Part shown: positions 17,057 through 24,893 of the stretch, in pieces
Position numbering within the stretch: the stretch's first letter is position 1
Layout: every line of letters starts with the position of its first letter
Assembly (NCBI GenBank): GCA_052384575.1
Contig: JBQSUQ010000007.1
From: JBQSUQ01 sp052384575
GTDB taxonomy: Bacteria > Pseudomonadota > Gammaproteobacteria > Enterobacterales > Pasteurellaceae
DNA: 64,000 bases
Direction: 5' to 3' (one strand)
Notes under the pieces: model-generated
Told to the model about the DNA's origin: nothing
The model's database searches: none
What the model saw: the letters and a program-made list of their open reading frames with translations, nothing else
Position numbers and translations under genes: made by a program

Positions 17057-18258
17057 TGCGATACAGTGAAGTCATTATTATTGGTGCCGGTGCTGCGGGG
17101 TTATTCTGCGCAAGCCAAACAGCAAAACAAGGCAAACAAGTTACGGTCTTTGACAATGGGAAAAAGATTGGGCGTAAGATTTTAATGTCGGGTGGTGGAT
17201 TTTGTAATTTCACTAATTTGGAGGTGACTGCTCAACATTATCTGTCGCAAAATCCGCATTTCGTTAAATCCGCATTAGCACAATTTAATCAATGGGATTT
17301 TATCGCCATGGTGGCGCAATATGGTATTGCTTATCATGAAAAAGAGTTAGGGCAGCTTTTTTGTGATGAAGGCGCGGAACAAATCGTTGCTATGCTCGAA
17401 AGCGAATGTGATAAATATGCAGTGAATATCCACTTACGTCAGCAAGTTAGCCAAATTGAAGCGGTGGAAAATGATGATAATGTTCGATTTACATTATTTG
17501 CCAATGGCGAACGTTGGAGCTGTCATTCCCTTGTGATTGCAACGGGCGGGCTTTCTATGCCGGGCTTGGGAGCAACGCCATTTGGTTACCAAGTCGCTGA
17601 ACAATTTGATTTAAATGTGATTGCACCACGTGCAAGCCTGGTCCCTTTTACTTGGCGAGAAACAGATAAATTTTACACCGCACTTTCGGGCGTAGCGCTG
17701 CCCGTTTCAGTTAAAGCAAAGTGCGGTCAAATTTTTACGAATTCTATGCTGTTTACTCATAGAGGGCTGTCAGGCCCCGCTATGTTGCAAATATCGAACT
17801 ATTGGCAGCCTAATGAAGGTTTAGAAATTGATTTATTGCCAACAGATTCAATTAGCGAGGTGCTACAACAGCTCCGAATGGAATCGCCAAAATTGCAACT
17901 TAAAACTGCCTTGGCGAGATTTCTTCCTAAAAAACTGATTGAATTATGGCTAGAACAAGGATTGTTACAAGATGAAATACTGGCGAATCTGAGCAAAGCG
18001 CGGTTAGAAAAATTAACTTTTTTGATTCATCATTGGCAATTCCAACCTAATGGTACTGAGGGTTATCGTACTGCTGAAGTCACCATGGGCGGAGTGGATA
18101 CCAGACAAATTTCATCGAAAACTATGGAAGCAAATCAGAACAAAGGGCTTTATTTTATTGGTGAAGTACTGGATGTGACAGGTTGGCTTGGTGGTTATAA
18201 TTTCCAATGGGCGTGGAGTTCAGCTTTTGCTTGTGCTAAAGCGATTACAAAACATTAA
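17056..18258 (+). CDS. YhiN/HI0933-family FAD-dependent oxidoreductase
   Basis: A 400-residue flavoprotein of Pfam HI0933_like. The dinucleotide-binding motif GAGAAGLFCA is at residues 10-19, the family-specific GRKILMSGGGFCNFTN follows, and the C-terminal FAD signature YFIGEVLDVTGWLGGYNFQWAWSSA is intact. The substrate is unknown. The start codon overlaps the nrfG stop by one base, so it is translationally coupled to the Nrf assembly genes. That hints at an electron-transfer or redox role during anaerobic growth, but this is inference from position only. Confidence 0.9.
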   Translation: MRYSEVIIIGAGAAGLFCASQTAKQGKQVTVFDNGKKIGRKILMSGGGFCNFTNLEVTAQHYLSQNPHFVKSALAQFNQWDFIAMVAQYGIAYHEKELGQLFCDEGAEQIVAMLESECDKYAVNIHLRQQVSQIEAVENDDNVRFTLFANGERWSCHSLVIATGGLSMPGLGATPFGYQVAEQFDLNVIAPRASLVPFTWRETDKFYTALSGVALPVSVKAKCGQIFTNSMLFTHRGLSGPAMLQISNYWQPNEGLEIDLLPTDSISEVLQQLRMESPKLQLKTALARFLPKKLIELWLEQGLLQDEILANLSKARLEKLTFLIHHWQFQPNGTEGYRTAEVTMGGVDTRQISSKTMEANQNKGLYFIGEVLDVTGWLGGYNFQWAWSSAFACAKAITKH

Positions 18259-18290
18259 ATCTAATTTAATCTATTAAATTTAATGTTTCG

Positions 18291-18305
18291 ATAGTTAATT
18301 TCTAT
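18291..18305 (+). promoter_or_regulatory. OxyR-like half operator upstream of catalase
   Basis: ATAG (18291-18294) and CTAT (18302-18305) are separated by exactly 7 bp, as in one half of the OxyR motif ATAG-N7-CTAT-N7-ATAG-N7-CTAT. A degenerate second half (ATCA, and CTAT at 18321-18324) is off register by 3 bp. H. influenzae hktE is known to be in the OxyR regulon. Confidence 0.55.
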
Positions 18306-18412
18306 TAAATTAATCAATTGCTATTTGGTTGCAATTTTATATAATTTCCTCCAACTCAAAGAAATATTATGTTTGTTTCATATTCTATATCACATTCCTA
18401 TGGGGGGGAATT

Positions 18413-19861
18413 ATGTCTAAATGTCCATTTGATCATGGCTCAAAAACCTTAACTAACGCAGCAGGTGCACCTGTTGTTGAAAACGACAATACAATGTCAG
18501 CAGGTCCACGTGGTCCATTACTTTTACAAGATGTTTGGTTCCAAGAGAAATTAGCTCACTTTGCTCGCGAGCGTATTCCTGAGCGTGTGGTTCACGCTAA
18601 AGGTTCTGCAGCTTACGGTAAATTCACTGTAACAGCAGACATCACTAAATACACTAAAGCAGCAGTATTCAAACCAGGCGCAGAAACTGAAGTTTTATTA
18701 CGTTTCTCAACTGTTGCTGGTGAGCGTGGTGCAGCAGATGCTGAACGTGATGTGCGTGGTTTCTCAATCAAATTCTATACTGAGCAAGGTAACTGGGACT
18801 TAGTAGGTAACAACACACCAGTATTCTTTATTCGTGATCCATTAAAATTCCCAGATTTTATTCACACACAAAAACGTAACCCACAAACAAACTTACGTGA
18901 TGCAAATGCAGCATGGGATTTCTGGTCACGTCACCCTGAATCAATGCATCAAATCATGATTTTATTCTCAGATCGTGGTATTCCTGCGACTTTACGTAAT
19001 ATGAACGGTTACGGCAGCCACACTTATAGCTTTGTAAACGAAGCAAACGAGCGTTTCTGGGTGAAATTCCACTTAAAAACTCAACAAGGTCACAAATTCT
19101 TCACCAACGAAGAAGCAGCTAAAGTTGTAGGTGAAAATCGTGAATCAAGCCAACAAGATTTATACGAAGCAATCGAGCGTGGTGAATTCCCACGTTGGAC
19201 TGTTCAAGTGCAAATTATGCCAGAAGCAGATGCACACAAACACAACTATGCATTCGACTTAACTAAAGTATGGCCACACGCGGACTACCCTTGTATCGAA
19301 GTGGGTGTGTTAGAGTTAAACCGTAACCCAGTAAACTACTTTGCGGAAGTTGAGCAAGCGGCATTCGCACCAAGCAACATCGTACCGGGAATTGGTTTCT
19401 CACCAGACCGTATGTTACAAGGTCGTTTGTTCTCTTACCAAGATGCACAACGTTACCGTTTAGGCGTGAACCACCACCAAATCCCTGTTAACGCACCAAA
19501 ATGCCCATACCACACAACTCATCGTGATGGTGCAATGCGTGTTGACAACAATGGTGGTAACCACCCGAACTACGCGCCAAACCGTTTCGATACTTATGTT
19601 CCAACTCACGACCAATTACCATTACAAATTGAACGTGAAGCGGCACACTTTGATTTCCGTGAGTACGATCAAGATTACTACTCACAACCAGCGGCACTTT
19701 ACAACATCTTCACTGCTGAAGAAAAAGACCGCTTGGCAGGTAACTTCGCTGCAGCGTTATCAGGTGTAACTTTCCCTGAAATCGTTGAAAAACAAATGGT
19801 TCATTTCGAAAAAGTAAGTTCTGAATTAGCAAATGCTATTCGTGCAAAATTAGCGAAGTAA
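18413..19861 (+). CDS. hktE: Heme catalase HktE
   Basis: A 482-residue small-subunit catalase dismutating hydrogen peroxide. ATG 18413 follows a strong GGGGGGGAA; an upstream in-frame start would add 28 non-catalase residues. The catalytic His61 is in RVVHAKG, the distal Asn in WDLVGNNTPVFFIRDP (about 133), and the proximal heme Tyr in RLFSYQDAQRYRLG (about 338). NADPH-clade residues are also present. The coding sequence uses the frequent codons of a highly expressed gene. An OxyR-like half site lies in the promoter. Confidence 0.97.
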   Translation: MSKCPFDHGSKTLTNAAGAPVVENDNTMSAGPRGPLLLQDVWFQEKLAHFARERIPERVVHAKGSAAYGKFTVTADITKYTKAAVFKPGAETEVLLRFSTVAGERGAADAERDVRGFSIKFYTEQGNWDLVGNNTPVFFIRDPLKFPDFIHTQKRNPQTNLRDANAAWDFWSRHPESMHQIMILFSDRGIPATLRNMNGYGSHTYSFVNEANERFWVKFHLKTQQGHKFFTNEEAAKVVGENRESSQQDLYEAIERGEFPRWTVQVQIMPEADAHKHNYAFDLTKVWPHADYPCIEVGVLELNRNPVNYFAEVEQAAFAPSNIVPGIGFSPDRMLQGRLFSYQDAQRYRLGVNHHQIPVNAPKCPYHTTHRDGAMRVDNNGGNHPNYAPNRFDTYVPTHDQLPLQIEREAAHFDFREYDQDYYSQPAALYNIFTAEEKDRLAGNFAAALSGVTFPEIVEKQMVHFEKVSSELANAIRAKLAK

Positions 19862-19952
19862 GATTTCATTAGTAAAAGCTTGGGGAGCATTAGGGCAAAA
19901 AAACTAGAGTCCTCCAATCAAATTGAAATCACTTAACTTGCAAATTTCACGC

Positions 19953-19992
19953 AAAAAATACCCCGTTGTGAGTTTACAACGGGGTATTTTTT
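19953..19992. terminator. Bidirectional terminator between hktE and autotransporter gene
   Basis: AAAAAATACCCCGTTGT (19953-19969) and its exact complement (19976-19992) form a 17-bp stem with a 6-nt loop. A-run and T-run on the two sides make it functional in both directions for these convergent genes. Confidence 0.92.
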
Positions 19993-20014
19993 CAATTTTG
20001 CCAATCAGAGCAAA

Positions 20015-22594
20015 TTAGAATTCTCCATTGAACGATAACATTCCGCCATAGCGAGTTTTGCCGAATGTATTACGTTCAACATAAGGGCTAACTTCCACTT
20101 TGAACGCAGGGCTAAATGCATAGCTCACGCCAGTGCTGAATTTCGCACGAGTTTTGTTTAGCTTGCCTTCGTAGCGGAAATTACCGATATATTGCCCCGC
20201 TGCGGTGTAGGTTGGATTCTTACCACCGACACGCTGTTCAACTTCCGCTTTGGCTAAGAATTTCAACTTATCTGTTACTGGTAAGGCAAGTTTAGTTCCT
20301 AACGCCACAGTGGTATCAGTGAGGCTTAAATCACCAAATTTCACAGGGAATAATAGATTTTTCTCGGTATAACCTGTGCGAGAAATGCGGTTGTAACGTC
20401 CTGATACATACCAACCCAATTCTGCATTGTCTAACGCAAAATCTTGTCCAATAGTTAAACTAGCTCCTAAACCTTTGATTCGACTAACATGTTGTTCAGA
20501 TTCTGTGTTGTCATAAACCGGGCGTTTAACTTGCGCATTGTAGTAATCCCAAGCCACCGCTGGTTGTACATACCAATTTTCGCTTTGCCAACGACCAAAC
20601 ACACCCCAACCTAAATTACTGCTATTGCGTTTGTAGGTGTCTGGTAAATTGCGACGTAGTGAGCGATCAAAGCTTACGCCTAGCGTTAAGCCATTACCAA
20701 AGTGATAACCAGCTGTAAAACTTGCTGCGGTATCTTTGGTCTCACCACTTTTTGCTATGTCCGTACGAACGTCATAACAGAAAGTTTGGTTGGTGTGGCA
20801 ACCTTGTTGCAAACGGCTCAAAGCATGTTGTTGCATTGCCATCAGTTTAATACTATCTGTCCCGAATTGTTGCAAGGCGTTAATGGTGAAATCTAAATTA
20901 ATCGCTCCTAACACTTCTACTGGTGATTTTGGTTTGGATGTATCAGAGGTAGGAGAATTGTTTGCAACAGCACTATTACTTTGATTTTTCTCAGCCGCTT
21001 TTTTCAGTTTAGAAATATCATAAATTGGTAATTCAATCGTTACACCTTTGCCCATTTCCACTGTTTTTTGGGGAATGGTTGGCTCTGTCGTTGGTGTAGT
21101 TGTATTGTCCACTGACGTTGTTGGATCATTAGCACCATTTGTTGGATTCGTTGTGCCATTTGTTGGTTCTTCTGGAAGTGTGCTTGGTTGTTTTAATGTT
21201 GAAATATCAAAAATTGGAAGTTCTATAGTTACACCGCTGCCATTAATGCCAAAGTCAGCAATTTCTTGGGTTAAGACTTCACTTAACACTCTTTCACTAA
21301 AATTATCATATTTAACACGCCATAAGGTAGCATAGGTTGGTCCATTTTTAGCCGCCTGTGCTCTTCCCCCTACAACAGTTCCATCATCACTTAACGTATA
21401 AGCGGCAGAATATCCTTTTTTATCTGGTCTTAATGAACCTAAATTGGTTTTTACTTGCCAATAATCTTCAGGTCTTTCTAAATAGTAGTTAAATTTACTA
21501 GTATTGACGTTTGACCACAATGTCGCAGAAGTTTCCCATTCTTCATTTGCTGCATAGCCAGCAGCCACAGAGCCGTCAGCACTTAATGCTCTAACACTTG
21601 ATTCACCTCGGTTATCTTGTCGTAGTGTGCCGAGCGTTACGGGCGTTTGCCAATTATCTCCCACCCAAAGGATCGCTTGATGATCATTCTTCCAGTAATC
21701 CCCCGTTTTGTCATTCTTCTCTTTACCTGATTCAAGATGTGAGACAGTACCAAATATCCCCCCTGCAATACGACCATCAGCACTTAAAGCAAATACTAAA
21801 GAATTGGGTTTACTATTTGGTGTGGGGAGCAAGGTTTCCGTTTGCCAATACTCACCAGACCAAATCGCTGCTGTTGAATACTCCACTTTAGGCATATTGG
21901 TTTTCTGAGGATCATAACTGCGTCCACCAGCAATATCACCATTATGATTGAGAGCAAATACTTGTCCTGAACCTAAAATTTCTCGATCTTGCCAGTTTTT
22001 TCCATACCAAATAGTCGCTCTATTCCATTCTACTGGCGATCCTTCATCTCTAAGTGATCCTGCAGCAACTCGACCATCCGCACTTAACGCAGAAACAAAA
22101 GAAGTGTTAGATTCTCCCTTTCTACCCTCTTCTAAATTGATTGCAAAACTCCAATTATTACCTATCCAGATAGTCGCTTGCTGACCAATATATAATCCAA
22201 TAGGATGATAAGATGATCCAGCTGCAATATCACCATTTTTATTAAGAGCCTCAATGTAAGTGCGGTTTCTATTATGGTTTTTATTTGGAGCTACAGGAAG
22301 ATCCGCTCTGTTTGCCCAATTTGCACCACTCCAAATGGTATCTAATGGATTTGTATTAAAGGTGCCCACGATGGAACCATCATGATTTAAGGCTGTTACA
22401 TAGCTATTTGCTCTTTCATTGATAATTGAAGCGGTATAAGCCTCCACAGAAAGGGGAAAAAGAAAAATAGAAAGGATTGAAAGAGAGATTAAAGACGGTT
22501 TAAATGTTTTGATTGATTGATTGATTGGTGGGATTTTACCTTGCCTTTGGCGAGTTCGGAAGCCACTTGCCACGTTTGTTGCACTGCGTTCCAA
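20015..22594 (-). CDS. HAF-repeat autotransporter, passenger and barrel frame (phase OFF in this copy)
   Basis: Open frame of 859 codons whose first possible codon, TTG 22594, is not the true start. The natural start is ATG 22620 (separate entry), out of register here. A signal-peptide core ends at VEA (residue 52). The passenger has at least seven repeats of the HAF type (VTALNHDGSIVG, VSALSADGRVAAG, VRALSADGSVAAG, TLSDDGTVVGG). Each repeat is followed by an ATIW/ATLW motif, suggesting a beta-propeller. A P/T/N-rich linker holds two copies of GVTIELPI(F/Y)DIS. A type V beta-barrel (about 600-859) ends in F. Adhesin or colonisation role is inferred; substrate unknown. Confidence 0.85.
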   Translation of the reverse strand: MERSATNVASGFRTRQRQGKIPPINQSIKTFKPSLISLSILSIFLFPLSVEAYTASIINERANSYVTALNHDGSIVGTFNTNPLDTIWSGANWANRADLPVAPNKNHNRNRTYIEALNKNGDIAAGSSYHPIGLYIGQQATIWIGNNWSFAINLEEGRKGESNTSFVSALSADGRVAAGSLRDEGSPVEWNRATIWYGKNWQDREILGSGQVFALNHNGDIAGGRSYDPQKTNMPKVEYSTAAIWSGEYWQTETLLPTPNSKPNSLVFALSADGRIAGGIFGTVSHLESGKEKNDKTGDYWKNDHQAILWVGDNWQTPVTLGTLRQDNRGESSVRALSADGSVAAGYAANEEWETSATLWSNVNTSKFNYYLERPEDYWQVKTNLGSLRPDKKGYSAAYTLSDDGTVVGGRAQAAKNGPTYATLWRVKYDNFSERVLSEVLTQEIADFGINGSGVTIELPIFDISTLKQPSTLPEEPTNGTTNPTNGANDPTTSVDNTTTPTTEPTIPQKTVEMGKGVTIELPIYDISKLKKAAEKNQSNSAVANNSPTSDTSKPKSPVEVLGAINLDFTINALQQFGTDSIKLMAMQQHALSRLQQGCHTNQTFCYDVRTDIAKSGETKDTAASFTAGYHFGNGLTLGVSFDRSLRRNLPDTYKRNSSNLGWGVFGRWQSENWYVQPAVAWDYYNAQVKRPVYDNTESEQHVSRIKGLGASLTIGQDFALDNAELGWYVSGRYNRISRTGYTEKNLLFPVKFGDLSLTDTTVALGTKLALPVTDKLKFLAKAEVEQRVGGKNPTYTAAGQYIGNFRYEGKLNKTRAKFSTGVSYAFSPAFKVEVSPYVERNTFGKTRYGGMLSFNGEF

Positions 22595-22620
22595 ATAATG
22601 CGATAACTACGATTTAACAT
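22489..22620 (-). CDS. Extended signal peptide start frame of the autotransporter, prematurely stopped
   Basis: ATG 22618-22620 is preceded by AGGAG at good spacing. It begins an unmistakable ESPR signature (RSYRIIWNAVQQTW, then VASELAKGK), the N-terminal extension of large type V secreted proteins. The frame passes through the CAAT tract and ends at TAA 22489-22491 after 43 residues. Adding one CAAT unit (or losing two) joins it in frame to the passenger, giving signal peptide residues HQSINQSIKTFKP before the hydrophobic core. This is the standard architecture of a phase-variable Haemophilus gene. A sequencing indel is the alternative. Confidence 0.85.
   Translation of the reverse strand: MLNRSYRIIWNAVQQTWQVASELAKGKVKSHQSINQSKHLNRL
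22509..22527 (-). repeat. CAAT tetranucleotide tract, phase-variation switch
   Basis: Read on the minus strand it is four CAAT units plus CAA (19 bases). It sits between the ESPR and the hydrophobic signal core. CAAT is the same unit used in the H. influenzae lic genes. Four units is short, so the expected switching rate is low. Confidence 0.88.
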
Positions 22621-22670
22621 AAGACACTCCTAGAAATAATAGTAGAAAACTGTAGTGAGTTTATTTATTT

Positions 22671-22698
22671 AGTATAATTAATCAACGATATAGATCAA
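22671..22698 (-). promoter_or_regulatory. Probable promoter of the autotransporter gene with overlapping Fnr-like site
   Basis: On the minus strand TTGATC (22693-22698) and TATACT (22671-22676) are 16 bp apart, with the ESPR start 50 nt further on. TTGAT-N4-ATCGT (22685-22698) overlaps the -35 and matches Fnr 8 of 10, so anaerobic repression is possible but weakly supported. Confidence 0.5.
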
Positions 22699-22760
22699 AT
22701 AATTGTTAATCAGGCTACAAGTTAGACCAGTTTTACCTATGCCATGCTCCATTTATCTGC

Positions 22761-23576
22761 TTATTTAAAATACATCTGTAAAATAAAGGTGTAAGAGGCA
22801 ATTAGTAAGAGGATTACACCTAATAATTTTGTCGTGAGATGAGGGCTTAATTTTCCCCGTAATTTCATAGAGAAAAAGCTGGTGAGAAATGAACTAAAAG
22901 TCACAATACCGACAATTGCAAAATTGACATAACCATATTGCCATTGCGGGAAAATAGGCTCAGAAATGACCGCACTTTTTGACAGATAACCATATAAATT
23001 ACCAATTCCACCAATCACCATCATATAGTTTGTGTAAACGGCGATTTGCTTCGTTTGTACGGATTTTAATTGTGCAACTAATGGCGCCATAATTGAGCCG
23101 CCGCCAATGCCTGTAATGCCGGCAACAAAGCCGCCAGAGGCACAAGTGAGTGCACCATATATTCTTTCTTTTGCGTTTGCTTGATATTGGTGGAGATTGG
23201 CTTTGCTTTTAATAAAAAGGGTTTTTAGCGCAAGTAGTGTAAGGGTAATGGTGAACACTAAAGTAATTGCGAGATCAGACAATAGAAAGCTGAGTTCAAA
23301 ACCTAATTGTACGCCTATCACCATGCCGAGCGACCAAAATAGCAGACTTTTTATATCAATTTGAATATGTTGACGCCGAAATGAAAGCAAATTAATAAGT
23401 GAACTTGCCATCACAATGGTTAATGAAGTAGCTGCGACCATTTGAATGGGGAATTGTGGAAAGAGTGTGCGCAAAATCGGCACCATGAGTACGCCGCCGC
23501 CAATACCAAATAGGGCGGACACCATATTCACGATGATACCACAAACAATCAGAATACAAAGGGTCGTTAATGCCAT
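22761..23576 (-). CDS. TSUP (TauE/SafE, DUF81) family membrane permease
   Basis: A 271-residue integral membrane protein with about eight hydrophobic segments in two homologous halves. Each half carries the family glycine motif: ALFGIGGGVLMVPIL near residue 21 and GITGIGGGSIMAPLV near 155. TSUP members export sulfite, sulfoacetate or related small anions, though many are unassigned. It is divergent from the sulfatase-maturation gene across a 127-bp promoter region, so a role in exporting the sulfate or sulfite produced by the neighbouring sulfatase is plausible. That is inference; Rd-type genomes carry TSUP genes without a sulfatase locus. Confidence 0.85.
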   Translation of the reverse strand: MALTTLCILIVCGIIVNMVSALFGIGGGVLMVPILRTLFPQFPIQMVAATSLTIVMASSLINLLSFRRQHIQIDIKSLLFWSLGMVIGVQLGFELSFLLSDLAITLVFTITLTLLALKTLFIKSKANLHQYQANAKERIYGALTCASGGFVAGITGIGGGSIMAPLVAQLKSVQTKQIAVYTNYMMVIGGIGNLYGYLSKSAVISEPIFPQWQYGYVNFAIVGIVTFSSFLTSFFSMKLRGKLSPHLTTKLLGVILLLIASYTFILQMYFK

Positions 23577-23637
23577 TACAAATGCTCAGTGGATAATAAG
23601 AGATTTTTATTCTGCCAACTTCTGTTCTTATTCGGTT

Positions 23638-23653
23638 ATGATCATTATCATAT
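23638..23653. promoter_or_regulatory. Dyad motif copy 1, between TSUP and anSME genes
   Basis: ATGATCATTATCATAT, also found with 14 of 16 identical bases at 24817-24832 in front of the transporter genes. Candidate operator for the local Crp-family regulator. Reverse-complement reading GATAATGATCAT also resembles half of a Fur box. Confidence 0.45.
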
Positions 23654-23703
23654 CTATTAAAAAATCTTTTTTATATGATGAGATAAATAGAGTAGGAGGC
23701 AGT

Positions 23704-24789
23704 ATGAATAAGGCATTTCAATTAATGGCAAAACCCACAGGGTCGATTTGTAATTTAGATTGTCACTATTGCTTTTATTTAGAAAAACCTCATTTAAATC
23801 AACGTCGAATGACGGATGAAGTCTTAGAACGTTATATTCAACAATATTTGCAATTTGCACCACAAAAAGAAGTTACGTTTCTTTGGCAGGGTGGTGAACC
23901 GACACTAGCAGGATTAGACTTTTATCAAAGTGCGGTGCATTTTCAGCAAAAATATGCGAACGGAAAGAAAATTTATAATGCCTTACAAACTAACGGTATT
24001 TTGCTTGATCAACAGTGGTGTGAATTTTTAAAGGAACAACAGTTTTTAGTGGGATTATCAATTGACGGACCGCAACCACTACATGATGCTTATCGTGTCA
24101 CTAAAAGTCAAAAAGGCAGTTTTAAGCAAGTGATGCAAGGACTGGAAAATTTAATTAAATATCAAGTGTCTTTTAATACCTTAACGGTTATCCATCAAAA
24201 AAATGTGCTGCATGGTGCTGATATTTACCAATTCTTAAAATCCATTGGCTCAACCTATCTACAATTTATTCCATTAATGGGTGATTATGCTCAGCAAGCT
24301 AGTGCGAAAGATTATGGGCAATTAATGATTGATATTTTTAACCAATGGTATCCACAGGATATTGGTAAAATTGGTGTGCAATTTATTGAACAATGGTTAA
24401 TGGCTTTTTTAGGCTTTCAACCGAGCTTATGCATTTTCCGCAAAGACTGTGGTGATCAAATGGTCATAGAGCAAAATGGTGATATTTATAGCTGCGATCA
24501 TTATGTCTATCCACATTATAAAATCGGTAATTTAATTGAAACACCTTTATTAGATATTACCAACTCAACGAAACAACAACAGTTTTCGTTATTGAAATCC
24601 AAGTTGTCCGAGCGTTGTCAGCAATGCCAATTTCGCTTTGCTTGTCATGGAGGTTGCCCAAAACATCGTACTGTACAGGGTTTTGGTGAACCACATAATC
24701 AATTATGTGAGGCGTATTACACCGCACTTTCTTATATGTCACCTTATTTACAGAAGCTTGCACAACAGTTAAAGCAAAGAAGTTTTTAA
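23704..24789 (+). CDS. Anaerobic sulfatase-maturating enzyme (radical SAM/SPASM)
   Basis: A 361-residue enzyme. ATG 23704 follows AGGAGGCAGT; an upstream extension is spurious. It converts the active-site Cys or Ser of a sulfatase into formylglycine without oxygen. The radical SAM cluster motif CNLDCHYC is at residues about 18-25, with GGEP following at about 66. The SPASM auxiliary cysteines are in CIFRKDCGDQ, GDIYSCDHYVYP, CQQCQFRFACHGGCPKHR and LCEAYY. The client is almost certainly the CGPCR-type sulfatase encoded 3 kb downstream. It has an in-frame USS near 24722. Confidence 0.92.
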   Translation: MNKAFQLMAKPTGSICNLDCHYCFYLEKPHLNQRRMTDEVLERYIQQYLQFAPQKEVTFLWQGGEPTLAGLDFYQSAVHFQQKYANGKKIYNALQTNGILLDQQWCEFLKEQQFLVGLSIDGPQPLHDAYRVTKSQKGSFKQVMQGLENLIKYQVSFNTLTVIHQKNVLHGADIYQFLKSIGSTYLQFIPLMGDYAQQASAKDYGQLMIDIFNQWYPQDIGKIGVQFIEQWLMAFLGFQPSLCIFRKDCGDQMVIEQNGDIYSCDHYVYPHYKIGNLIETPLLDITNSTKQQQFSLLKSKLSERCQQCQFRFACHGGCPKHRTVQGFGEPHNQLCEAYYTALSYMSPYLQKLAQQLKQRSF

Positions 24790-24792
24790 ATT

Positions 24793-24808
24793 TGTGATCT
24801 AGCTCACA
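24793..24808. promoter_or_regulatory. Canonical CRP binding site upstream of the tripartite transporter genes
   Basis: TGTGA-TCTAGC-TCACA is a perfect match to TGTGA-N6-TCACA. It begins 3 nt after the anSME stop and lies 85 bp before the solute-binding gene. This implies cAMP-CRP activation of the transporter/sulfatase unit. Confidence 0.85.
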
Positions 24809-24816
24809 GCGTAGAT

Positions 24817-24832
24817 ATGACAATTATCATAT
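24817..24832. promoter_or_regulatory. Dyad motif copy 2, upstream of the transporter genes
   Basis: ATGACAATTATCATAT differs from the 23638-23653 copy at two positions. It is 8 bp downstream of the CRP site, so a second regulator could act beside CRP here. Confidence 0.45.
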
Positions 24833-24893
24833 TTCATTAGCCTAAATGATTTGTATGCTAAAGCTGAAATTAATCATAACTTGGGAGATTATT

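Noticed and set aside
20015..22594. Taking TTG 22594 as the autotransporter start
   Set aside because: The resulting N-terminus (MERSATNVASGF) is an out-of-frame reading of the ESPR and has no ribosome binding site. The ESPR from ATG 22620 is the genuine start.
22685..22698. Firm Fnr regulation of the autotransporter
   Set aside because: The site matches only 8 of 10 and overlaps a -35 that itself begins TTGAT. It is kept only as a note on the promoter.
23446..23703. 86-residue N-terminal extension of the anSME gene
   Set aside because: It reads antisense through the TSUP gene and promoter. ATG 23704 with AGGAGG gives the correct family start.
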